Shown here: positions 1 to 5,064 of the stretch, piece by piece | How positions within the stretch are numbered: position 1 is the first letter of the stretch | Layout of the letters: the number at the start of each line of letters is the position of its first letter | Source of the DNA: Acidobacteriota bacterium | GTDB taxonomy: Bacteria; Acidobacteriota; Terriglobia; UBA7540 | Length of the DNA stretch: 5,288 nt | NCBI GenBank assembly: GCA_003224665.1 | Contig: QHZM01000218.1 | Location: 1 to 5,288, forward strand | Reading direction: 5' to 3' | Notes under the pieces: model-generated | The model's database searches: none | Told to the model about the DNA's origin: nothing | The model's input: only the letters and a program-made list of their open reading frames with translations | Translations under genes and position numbers: made by a program

Positions 1-228
1 CGTCACCCGCCAGCGCTTTCTGCGGCTCATGGGACGCGTCTCTTCGATCCGGACCACGTCGCCCACCTTGCACTCGCTCTTCTCGTCGTGGGCCATAAAC
101 TTTCTCGACCGCCGGACCACACGCTTATAGAGCGGGTGGATGAACTGCCGCTCCACCGTGACCACGACGCTCTTCTTCATTTTGCTGCTGCTCACAACCC
201 CGATCTTTTCCTGTCGCCTTCTCGTCAT
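1..228 (-). CDS. rpsQ: 30S ribosomal protein S17, 3' end cut by the window edge
   Basis: S17 is a primary 16S rRNA-binding protein of the 30S body with an OB fold. Seventy-six codons are visible from the ATG at 228, and about 10 C-terminal residues are expected beyond the window. The family pattern is plain: GVVSSSKMKKSVVV (residues 10-23), HPLYKRVVRRSRKFMAHD (31-48), then ECKVGDVVRIEETRP and KRWRV near the edge. The start at 228 is preferred because the next ATG (codon 17) would drop the conserved GVV strand. The start overlaps the rpmC stop as ATGA (225-228), so translation is probably coupled. No good Shine-Dalgarno precedes it, which fits coupling. Identity is near certain; only the missing end is open. 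Confidence 0.96.
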   Translation of the reverse strand, partial: MTRRRQEKIGVVSSSKMKKSVVVTVERQFIHPLYKRVVRRSRKFMAHDEKSECKVGDVVRIEETRPMSRRKRWRVT

Positions 229-443
229 CGCTTTTTATCCGGTAATTCCGAAGCCTCCAGTTCCCGCTCGCGGATCAGAGTCTTCACCCGGGCAATATCC
301 TTTCGCAGCTCGCGAATTTTCGGAAGCGTGTCCGTCTGGCCTCCGGCAAGCTGGAATCTAAGCCGGAACATCTGGCCGGAATATTCGCGTTCCTTGACCC
401 GCAACTCGTCCACCGACCATTCCCGCATCTTCTCCGCTTTCAT
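225..443 (-). CDS. rpmC: 50S ribosomal protein L29
   Basis: L29 is a small two-helix protein that binds 23S rRNA near the polypeptide exit tunnel, next to L23. The protein has 72 residues (family usually 60-75) and is helical and highly charged throughout. The conserved core is FRLRFQLAGGQTDTLPKIRE (residues 26-45), followed by LRKDIARVKTLIRERE; the FRLRFQ and IARVKT segments are diagnostic. Its ATG lies 15 bp past the rplP stop. AGGAG sits only 2 nt from the ATG, and a G-rich run AAGGGGG overlaps the rplP stop further up. It overlaps rpsQ by 4 nt. The C-terminus after the RERE motif is a short polar tail of about 11 residues. Confidence 0.96.
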   Translation of the reverse strand: MKAEKMREWSVDELRVKEREYSGQMFRLRFQLAGGQTDTLPKIRELRKDIARVKTLIRERELEASELPDKKR

Positions 444-458
444 CGCTCCTGCGCCCCC

Positions 459-875
459 TTACAATTCGCCGGCGCGGGCCACAAATTGAGTGGCCAGCGG
501 CAACTTATGACTGGCCAGCCGAAGGGCCACCCGGGCCTCTTCCTCCGAGACGCCTTCCATTTCAAATAGAATTCGTCCGGGCCTGACGACCGCGACCCAA
601 AATTCGGGTGCTCCTTTCCCTTTTCCCATGCGAGTCTCGGCCGGCTTCTTGGTCACCGGCTTATCTGGAAAAATCCGAATCCACACTTTCCCGCCGCGCT
701 TGACAAAGCGCATGATCGCCACTCGGCTGGCTTCGATCTGTCGGTCGGTGATCCATCCCGGCTGCAAGACCTTCAGGCCGTAGTCGCCGAAAGCGAGCTG
801 GGAGCCGCGCCAGGCCTTGCCGCGAGTTCTCCCCCGTTGCTGCTTTCGGTATTTCACTTTGCTCGGCATCAACAT
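459..875 (-). CDS. rplP: 50S ribosomal protein L16
   Basis: L16 joins the 50S late in assembly. It contacts 23S rRNA helix 38 and the A-site tRNA elbow and helps shape the peptidyl transferase region. The 138 residues match the family length. Visible signatures are MLMPSKVKYRKQQRGR at the N-terminus, LAFGDYGLK (28-35), KVWIRIFPDKPVTKKPAETR (63-82) and MGKGKGAPEFWVA (83-95). Arg82 aligns with the E. coli Arg81 hydroxylation site, though no hydroxylase can be judged from here. The start at 875 gives the common MLMP beginning; an ATG two codons later (869) is the only near alternative. No convincing Shine-Dalgarno is visible before either; the upstream sequence has only a weak AAAGAG. The gene is separated from rpsC by an unusual 201-bp gap but sits 15 bp from rpmC. 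Confidence 0.97.
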   Translation of the reverse strand: MLMPSKVKYRKQQRGRTRGKAWRGSQLAFGDYGLKVLQPGWITDRQIEASRVAIMRFVKRGGKVWIRIFPDKPVTKKPAETRMGKGKGAPEFWVAVVRPGRILFEMEGVSEEEARVALRLASHKLPLATQFVARAGEL

Positions 876-962
876 AAGGTCTGCTCTTTACACCAACGAT
901 CCAAAGCGGCGACTTTCCCCGGGCGCTCTCCGCCAGGTATGCGGCGCCTCGGGTCTTGGCAC
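876..962. other. Unassigned part of the rpsC-rplP intergenic gap
   Basis: This stretch lies between the palindromic element and the rplP start and is transcribed as part of the operon. I see no gene in it, no tRNA, no clear -35/-10 pair, and no hairpin followed by a T-run on the minus strand. It is GC-rich with short pairing potential: CGCC and GGCG blocks flank the segment near 920-945, too weak to call a structure. Just before the rplP ATG there is no AGGAGG-like sequence. It may be the outer part of the adjacent repeat, or the original leader of rplP; the sequence alone does not decide. Confidence 0.5.
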
Positions 963-1092
963 GGCCCGGCTTCTAGTGCCGTTCCAACTTAATGGGCCGA
1001 AACGCCTAAGCCGAGGCCTTTCGAGAATGCTCGAAAGCGCTGGGCACGGAAAGTGCTCCAAATAGTTGGAACGGAACTAGGAAGCCGGGGCC
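963..1092. repeat. Long imperfect inverted repeat, MITE/REP-like palindromic element
   Basis: The left arm (963-989) and right arm (1064-1092) are inverted copies of each other. By hand alignment they match in 26 of 29 columns, with one mismatch (978 against 1075) and two single-base gaps. The inner 11 bp, CCGTTCCAACT at 979-989 against its complement at 1064-1074, are perfect. Between the arms are a perfect 8-bp stem, CTTTCGAG/CTCGAAAG, with a 4-nt loop (1018-1037), and a weaker GCAC/GTGC stem (1044-1056). In RNA this would fold as a long stem with small internal branches. No T-run follows on the minus strand, so it is not a classical terminator. The right arm covers the rpsC stop (1077-1079) and its last five codons. 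The form suggests a non-autonomous repeat, but no target duplication was found. Confidence 0.72.
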
Positions 1093-1757
1093 GCGATCGC
1101 GACCTCAGGTTTCTCACGCGTTTGCTTCCGTTCCAGAATCTCGCCGTTATAGATCCAGCACTTCGTGCCGATCACGCCGTAGGTGGTCATGGCTTCGGCG
1201 GAGCCGAAATCGATGTCCGCCCGCAGCGTGTGCAGGGGGAGGCGCCCCTGGAGGTACCATTCCGAGCGGGCGATTTCAGCCCCGTTCAAACGACCTCCGC
1301 AACGAATCTTGATTCCCTTACACCCGAACCGCAGCGCGGAGTCCACGGCTTTGCGCATCGCGCGCCGGAAAGCCACGCGTTTTTCGAGCTGCAGGGCGAT
1401 CGATTCGGCCACCAGTTGCGCGTTGAGTTCAGGCCGGTGCACTTCCTGGATGTTGATGGGCAACACCTCGCGCCCCGCTCGCTTCTGGATTTCCTGGCGA
1501 AGCCGGTCAATCTCCGCGCCCTTGCGGCCGATGATGATCCCCGGTCGGGCGGTATAGATAGTGATCTTCAGCTTGTTCCCCGGACGCTCCACTTCAATGG
1601 AGGCGACGCCCGCGGCGCGCAGTTGATCCTTGAGCCGCTTCTTCAACTTCAAGTCCTCGTGCAAAAACTCCGAGTATTCCTTCTTCGCAAACCAGCGCGA
1701 CTTCCAGGTCTTGTTGTAGCCCAGACGAAACCCGTACGGGTGAACCTTCTGACCCAC
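1077..1757 (-). CDS. rpsC: 30S ribosomal protein S3
   Basis: S3 sits on the 30S head at the mRNA entry tunnel and contributes to mRNA unwinding. The 226 residues are within the family range. It opens with VHPYGFRLGY, then carries a type-2 KH domain whose GXXG loop is GRKG (77-80, in GIIIGRKGAEIDRLR). The C-terminal domain shows RRAMRKAVDSALR (131-143), GRLNGAEIARSEWY (155-168) and GRLPLHTLRADID (171-183). The basic RRAMRK region corresponds to the entry-tunnel helicase residues of E. coli S3. The start is GTG, chosen because it gives the standard MGQKVHP beginning and has AAGGAGG 6 nt upstream. An ATG at 1776 is out of frame. The last codons (AAPAS) and the TAG stop lie inside the right arm of the palindromic element, so the tail may derive from an insertion. 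It begins 83 bp after rplV. Confidence 0.97.
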   Translation of the reverse strand: MGQKVHPYGFRLGYNKTWKSRWFAKKEYSEFLHEDLKLKKRLKDQLRAAGVASIEVERPGNKLKITIYTARPGIIIGRKGAEIDRLRQEIQKRAGREVLPINIQEVHRPELNAQLVAESIALQLEKRVAFRRAMRKAVDSALRFGCKGIKIRCGGRLNGAEIARSEWYLQGRLPLHTLRADIDFGSAEAMTTYGVIGTKCWIYNGEILERKQTREKPEVAIAAPAS

Positions 1758-1763
1758 TTCTTG

Positions 1764-1770
1764 CCTCCTT
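1764..1770 (-). promoter_or_regulatory. Ribosome binding site that fixes the rpsC GTG start
   Basis: On the coding strand this reads AAGGAGG, a full match to the anti-Shine-Dalgarno core, 6 nt before the GTG at 1757. It is the strongest such site I see in the window. It settles the start of S3 despite the non-ATG codon and the out-of-frame ATG at 1776. Confidence 0.85.
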
Positions 1771-1818
1771 CTTCATCGCCCCGGAGAGCCCGTGTGGCGA
1801 CTTGACTTCTTCAAATCG

Positions 1819-1835
1819 CCCGGCTCGTTTCCGGG
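1819..1835. other. Small hairpin in the rplV-rpsC spacer
   Basis: CCCGG and CCGGG pair across a 7-nt loop just after the rplV stop, within the 83-bp spacer before rpsC. The stem is only 5 bp and no T-run follows, so it is not a terminator. It could be a minor RNA fold or chance in GC-rich DNA. Nothing else is recognisable in the spacer apart from the rpsC ribosome binding site. Confidence 0.3.
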
Positions 1836-1840
1836 TCCAG

Positions 1841-2182
1841 TCAATCCTGGAGTTCCTCCACCACAACCGTAACGTGGCTCATGCGCCTCTGGTAGCGATA
1901 GGCGCGGCCGAAGGGCGCGGGCCGGACCCGCTTCTGCCGCGGCGCGTCGTTCACGTAGGCCCGGCTTACGAAGAGCCGGTCCACGTCCACATTCTCCGAT
2001 TTCTGCTCGGCGTTCGAAATGGCCGAACGCAGGACCTTTTCGATCTCGCGCGTCACGCGCTTCTTCGTGAAGTGCAGGATGTTCATGGCCTCGCCGGCGT
2101 TTTTTCCCCGGATGAGGTCAACCACGAGCCGCGCCTTCTGCGGCGAGACCCTGATGTATTTTGCCGTGGCTCGTGCTTCCAT
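1841..2182 (-). CDS. rplV: 50S ribosomal protein L22
   Basis: L22 binds several 23S rRNA domains, and its long beta-hairpin lines the peptide exit tunnel at the constriction opposite L4. The protein has 113 residues, the usual length. The N-terminal signature AKYIRVSPQKARLVVDLIRG (7-26) is clear. The tunnel hairpin is DAPRQKRVRPAPFGRAYRYQ (79-98), followed by RRMSHVTVVV. No deletion or insertion is seen in the hairpin tip, where macrolide-resistance changes occur in other bacteria. The ATG lies 26 bp after the rpsS stop. The nearest GAGG is about 13 nt from the ATG, which is far, so translation may depend partly on coupling to rpsS. Confidence 0.97.
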   Translation of the reverse strand: MEARATAKYIRVSPQKARLVVDLIRGKNAGEAMNILHFTKKRVTREIEKVLRSAISNAEQKSENVDVDRLFVSRAYVNDAPRQKRVRPAPFGRAYRYQRRMSHVTVVVEELQD

Positions 2183-2208
2183 CCGCTTGACTCAGCCTCA
2201 AAAATTTC

Positions 2209-2583
2209 TCACGTCGTGCTCCCGCCCGCCGGCGGTCCGGCCGGCTTGGGAGGCGGGGCGCCGGGTGCGGGACCCGCGCCCGCGGCCGGCGGAGCAGCCG
2301 CCGCGGCAGCCCTCTCCGCAGCGATCCTGACGCTGTGTCCTTTGAAGGTGCGCGTCGGAGAAAATTCACCCAGTTTGTGTCCTACCATGTTTTCCGTGAT
2401 GTATACGGGAATAAATTTCTTGCCGTTATGGACAGCAATCGTGTGACCGATCATCTCCGGCAGAATGGTCGAGCGACGAGACCAGGTCTTGATCACCTTC
2501 TTTTCAAACCGCCGGTTGAGCAGCTCGATTTTCTTTATCAAGTGCTCATCGGCGAACGGTCCTTTTTTCAGCGACCTTCCCAC
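2209..2583 (-). CDS. rpsS: 30S ribosomal protein S19 with Ala/Pro/Gly-rich C-terminal tail
   Basis: S19 binds 16S rRNA in the 30S head with S13 and contacts the B1 intersubunit bridges. The core is standard: GRSLKKGPFADEHL (2-15), VIKTWSRRSTILPEMIGHTI (30-49), VHNGKKFIPVYITENMVGHK (51-70) and LGEFSPTRTFKGH (71-83). The family usually ends near residue 92, but here about 33 more residues follow, made almost only of Ala, Pro and Gly with one Lys and a GSTT end. The matching DNA (about 2212-2310) is very GC-rich and of low complexity. The frame runs cleanly from core to tail, so this is an extension, not a visible frameshift. The start is GTG with AAAGGAG 6 nt upstream. The gene lies 12 bp after rplB. 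Confidence 0.96.
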   Translation of the reverse strand: MGRSLKKGPFADEHLIKKIELLNRRFEKKVIKTWSRRSTILPEMIGHTIAVHNGKKFIPVYITENMVGHKLGEFSPTRTFKGHSVRIAAERAAAAAAPPAAGAGPAPGAPPPKPAGPPAGGSTT

Positions 2584-2589
2584 TTCCCG

Positions 2590-2596
2590 CTCCTTT
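2590..2596 (-). promoter_or_regulatory. Ribosome binding site that fixes the rpsS GTG start
   Basis: The coding strand reads AAAGGAG, 6 nt before the GTG at 2583, and its first A is the last base of the rplB TGA stop. The good match and spacing support the GTG start of S19, which also gives the expected MGRSLKKGPF N-terminus. Confidence 0.8.
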
Positions 2597-3423
2597 CACT
2601 TCTTCTCGCGCCGCCCCACGATGAATCGATCGGAGATTTTATTCCTGCGCGTCTTGTAACCGCGCGTCGGCTGGCCCCAGGGCGTCGTCGGGTGCCGGCC
2701 GCCGGAAGATTTCCCTTCTCCTCCGCCCAGGGGATGGTCCACCGGGTTCATGGCTACGCCGCGCGTGGTAGGGCGGATGCCGAGCCAGCGCTTGCGCCCC
2801 GCCTTGCCGATCGAAATATTTTCGTGGTCGAGGTTGCCGACCTGCCCAATCGTGGCCATGCAATCCATGTGGACCATGCGGATTTCGCCCGAGGGCAACC
2901 GCAGTTGGCCGTAATCGCCCTCCTTGGCCAGCACCTGTGCAGCACCCCCTGCCGTGCGGACGAGTTGCCCGCCTTTGCCCGGCCGGAGCTCGACATTATG
3001 GACCATCGTGCCCACCGGAATGTTTCTCAGCGGCAGGGCATTGCCCACCACGATGTCCGCGTCGGGGCCGGACACGACTTTGTCTCCCACTTTGAGCCCC
3101 AGAGCGTGCAGGATGTACCTCTTTTCACCGTCGGCGTAGCTCAGCAGACTGATGAAGGCCGACCGGTTGGGGTCGTATTCGACTGTCGTCACTCGAGCCG
3201 GAACGCCAATCTTGTCGCGCTTGAAGTCGATTATCCTGTACTGGCGCTTGTGCCCGCCGCCCCGGTGCCAGATCGTGATCTCGCCGCGGTTGTTGCGGCC
3301 GGAAATCCGGACTTTCGGCTCGAGCAACGGCTTGTGCGGCTCCGCAGTGGTGAGTTCCTCGAAGGTCAACCCGGTCTGGGACCGTCTTGTTTCTGTGTAC
3401 GGCCTGTAGGTTTTTATGCCCAT
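2596..3423 (-). CDS. rplB: 50S ribosomal protein L2
   Basis: L2 is a primary 23S rRNA binder needed for subunit association and for peptidyl transferase centre assembly. From the ATG at 3423 it has 275 residues (E. coli 273). The N-terminal OB-fold region carries GRNNRGEITIWHRGGGHKR (42-60) and IDFKRDKIGVPA; the SH3-like domain has GTMVHNVELRPGKGGQLVRT (138-157). The C-terminal loop is AMNPVDHPLGGGEGKSSGGR (224-243), then HPTTPWGQPTRGYKTRRNK. His230 (H229 in mature E. coli numbering) is kept, while the second His of the E. coli HPH triplet is Leu here. A TTG six codons upstream (3441) is rejected because GGAG abuts it. GAGG lies 9 nt before the ATG. A 45-bp gap separates it from rplW. Confidence 0.97.
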   Translation of the reverse strand: MGIKTYRPYTETRRSQTGLTFEELTTAEPHKPLLEPKVRISGRNNRGEITIWHRGGGHKRQYRIIDFKRDKIGVPARVTTVEYDPNRSAFISLLSYADGEKRYILHALGLKVGDKVVSGPDADIVVGNALPLRNIPVGTMVHNVELRPGKGGQLVRTAGGAAQVLAKEGDYGQLRLPSGEIRMVHMDCMATIGQVGNLDHENISIGKAGRKRWLGIRPTTRGVAMNPVDHPLGGGEGKSSGGRHPTTPWGQPTRGYKTRRNKISDRFIVGRREKK

Positions 3424-3444
3424 GATTTCCGCCCTCAGCAACTC

Positions 3445-3463
3445 CCGCGGAGCCGCCCCGCGG
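3445..3463. other. Small GC hairpin in the rplW-rplB spacer
   Basis: Two copies of the self-complementary CCGCGG (3445-3450 and 3458-3463) can pair across a 7-nt loop, just after the rplW TAG stop. No T-run follows on the coding strand, so termination is unlikely. It may slightly affect rplB translation or mRNA stability, or it may be chance in GC-rich DNA. Confidence 0.35.
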
Positions 3464-3468
3464 CACGA

Positions 3469-3765
3469 CTAGACATTCTCGAAATACTCCGGCACCTTCT
3501 CGCCGGCTTTGAGCTTGACGTAAGCCCTCTTCCATTCGGGCTGGTAGCCGAACGTCCGCCCTCTCCGTCGCATCTTTCCGCGGAAAATGGCCGTGCGCAC
3601 CGACTCGACCTTTACCTTGAAGACCGCCTGGACGGCCTGCCGGATCTCCGCTTTTGTCGCCCCAGGATCGACGCGGAAGCACAGCGTTCGCGCCCGCTCT
3701 TTCGCCAACAGGCTCTTCTCGGTCAACACCGGCTTCTGGAGGACCTGGTAAGGGCTCCTGCTCAT
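3469..3765 (-). CDS. rplW: 50S ribosomal protein L23
   Basis: L23 sits at the exit of the peptide tunnel and is the docking site for trigger factor and SRP on the ribosome. The protein has 98 residues, the normal length. The N-terminal motif YQVLQKPVLTEKS (6-18) includes the Glu16 region that corresponds to the trigger factor-binding Glu of E. coli L23. DPGATKAEIRQAVQAVFKVK (33-52) and the basic loop RGKMRRRGRTFGYQPEWKRA (62-81) are typical. The ATG at 3765 overlaps the rplD stop as ATGA (3762-3765) and has AGGAG 8 nt upstream, inside rplD. The same frame stays open back to an ATG at 3870, but that extension runs through conserved rplD coding sequence and has no family counterpart. Confidence 0.97.
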   Translation of the reverse strand: MSRSPYQVLQKPVLTEKSLLAKERARTLCFRVDPGATKAEIRQAVQAVFKVKVESVRTAIFRGKMRRRGRTFGYQPEWKRAYVKLKAGEKVPEYFENV

Positions 3766-4385
3766 CGCAAGGACTCCTGGAGTCTCCTGATTGCCCCCTC
3801 CGAAATCAGCAAGCCCTCGTGACTGAGCACATGATACGGCTGGAGGTTGTGGTGCCGCACCAGTTCGCACCCCTCAATGTTTCGCGACGAAAGCTCGAGG
3901 TTGCGGTTCGAGGAGTCATTCACCAGCAAGACCGTCTTTTGCAAACCCAACTTGACGAGCGACGAGGCAAACGACTTGGTTTTGGTTTCAGGCAACGCCA
4001 GCTGATCGACCACGACCAGTTTGTTTTCCTGGAACTTCGCCGCCAGCGCAGACCGGAGGGCACCCCGAAGCATTCTTTTCGGAAGCTCGTACGCGTAGCT
4101 CCGGGGTTTGGGACCGTGCGCGATGGACCCGTGCCGCCACAGCGAACTGCGGATGCTCCCGACGCGGGCTCGGCCCGTCCCTTTCTGTCTCCACGGCTTC
4201 TTCCCTCCGCCGCGCACTTCCCCGCGACTTTTCGTCGAATGAGTCCCGCGACGCCGGGTCGCCAGAAAAGCTTTGGTGGCCTCCCACAACAGGTAACGGT
4301 TGGGCTTGGCAATAAACACTTCGTCCGCCAGCTCCAACTCTCTTACTTTTTCGCCCTCGAGGTTTTTAACTTCGACTATCGCCAT
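3762..4385 (-). CDS. rplD: 50S ribosomal protein L4
   Basis: L4 binds 23S rRNA domain I, and its long internal loop reaches the exit tunnel constriction together with L22. In E. coli it also represses the S10 operon through the leader upstream of rpsJ, which is outside this window. The protein has 207 residues (E. coli 201). The tunnel loop is clear: RGEVRGGGKKPWRQKGTGRA (54-73), then SIRSSLWRHGSIAHGPKPRS (77-96). The KKPWRQKGTGRAR core, where macrolide-resistance mutations fall in other species, is intact. The C-terminal Rossmann-like part has NKLVVVDQLALPETKTK (121-137) and TVLLVND (151-157). The ATG is 8 bp past the rplC stop with only a weak AGG nearby, so coupling to rplC is likely. It overlaps rplW by 4 nt. 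Confidence 0.97.
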   Translation of the reverse strand: MAIVEVKNLEGEKVRELELADEVFIAKPNRYLLWEATKAFLATRRRGTHSTKSRGEVRGGGKKPWRQKGTGRARVGSIRSSLWRHGSIAHGPKPRSYAYELPKRMLRGALRSALAAKFQENKLVVVDQLALPETKTKSFASSLVKLGLQKTVLLVNDSSNRNLELSSRNIEGCELVRHHNLQPYHVLSHEGLLISEGAIRRLQESLR

Positions 4386-4393
4386 AAGCCTGT

Positions 4394-5032
4394 TTACTTG
4401 TGCGGGGCCTTCGCTTTGCGCACGACCACGTACCGGCCGGTAGGCCCGGGGACAGCTCCCTGGACCACCAGGGCATTGTCTTCGGACAAGACTTGGACGA
4501 CGCGCAAGTTGCGTACCGTCACCTGATCCATGCCCATATGCCCGGCGGCGCGCGTGCCTTTCAGCACCCGGGAGGGAAATGCCGACGCGCCGATGGAGCC
4601 GGGCGCCCGGTGAAACATTGAACCGTGGGCCGCGCCGCCTCCGCCGAAATGGTGCCGCTTGTGGACACCGGCGAAGCCGCGCCCTTTCGATATCCCGGTC
4701 ACGTCCACGAAATCGTCCACCTTGAACTGTTCGACCAGCACTTTATCGCCAACCTTCACCTCAGAATCCGCAGTGCTCAGCCGCACCTCCCGCAGGAACC
4801 GGACGGGGTTGGCACCGGCCTTTTTGAAATGGCCCTCCATGGCCTTCGTGACCCTGCGCGGCGGAGGGAGTTCAACCAGCCCAAGCTGCGCCGCTTCGTA
4901 CCCATCTTTGCCGGCGCTTTTCCGCTGGACCACGACGCAGGGGCCAGCCTTCAGAACGGTCGCGGGGATGGCATCGCCGTTTTCCTTGAAGATGTGCGTC
5001 ATCCCCAGCTTTTTGCCCAGTATCGCGTCCAC
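4394..5032 (-). CDS. rplC: 50S ribosomal protein L3
   Basis: L3 is an early-assembly 23S rRNA binder whose central extension reaches towards the peptidyl transferase centre. From the GTG at 5032 it has 212 residues (E. coli 209). It shows AILGKKLGMTHIFKENGD (3-20), DVTGISKGRGFAGVHKRHHF (110-129), then HGSMFHRAPGSIGASAFPSR (136-155) and KGTRAAGHMG (158-167). The E. coli glutamine methylated by PrmB (Q150) aligns with Ala here, as is common outside Proteobacteria. The frame is also open to TTG at 5035 and TTG at 5044. GTG at 5032 is preferred: GAGG (5039-5042) lies 6 nt upstream, and the N-terminus then aligns with E. coli L3. It starts 32 bp after rpsJ. Identity is certain; the start could move by 1 or 4 codons. 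Confidence 0.94.
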   Translation of the reverse strand: MDAILGKKLGMTHIFKENGDAIPATVLKAGPCVVVQRKSAGKDGYEAAQLGLVELPPPRRVTKAMEGHFKKAGANPVRFLREVRLSTADSEVKVGDKVLVEQFKVDDFVDVTGISKGRGFAGVHKRHHFGGGGAAHGSMFHRAPGSIGASAFPSRVLKGTRAAGHMGMDQVTVRNLRVVQVLSEDNALVVQGAVPGPTGRYVVVRKAKAPHK

Positions 5033-5064
5033 CAAATTCCTCAAGACCTCCGCCAGGCCGGCGC

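Noticed and set aside
817..1065. Plus-strand open frame of 82 codons across the rpsC-rplP gap
   Set aside because: Partly antisense to rplP and partly made of the palindromic element. No ribosome binding site or protein family is seen.
876..1076. Internal promoter before rplP
   Set aside because: No convincing -35/-10 pair at proper spacing was found on the minus strand.
973..1080. CTAG at both ends of the inner repeat as a target-site duplication
   Set aside because: The inverted symmetry continues past CTAG on both sides, and CTAG is itself a palindrome, so it is better explained as part of the arms.
963..1092. Palindrome as a Rho-independent terminator
   Set aside because: No T-run follows the stem on the coding strand, and essential ribosomal genes of the same unit lie directly downstream.
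1053..1805. Plus-strand open frame of 250 codons antisense to rpsC
   Set aside because: It mirrors rpsC, and its translation is Arg/Pro/Leu-rich with no family resemblance.
3424..3441. TTG at 3441 as the rplB start
   Set aside because: It would add six residues before the conserved MGIKTYRPYT start, and its GGAG directly abuts the codon. The ATG at 3423 fits family and spacing.
2335..3822. Very long plus-strand open frame (495 codons) antisense to rpsS, rplB and rplW
   Set aside because: It runs opposite three certain ribosomal protein genes and has no recognisable domain or good start context. Long antisense frames are expected in GC-rich coding DNA.
3654..4526. Plus-strand open frame of 290 codons antisense to rplW, rplD and rplC
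   Set aside because: It is a shadow of three well-supported genes, with no domain seen.
5033..5044. TTG at 5044 or 5035 as the rplC start
   Set aside because: Spacing to GGAGG is only 2 nt for 5044 and 11 nt for 5035. GTG at 5032 has GAGG at 6 nt and matches the E. coli N-terminal length. Not fully excluded.
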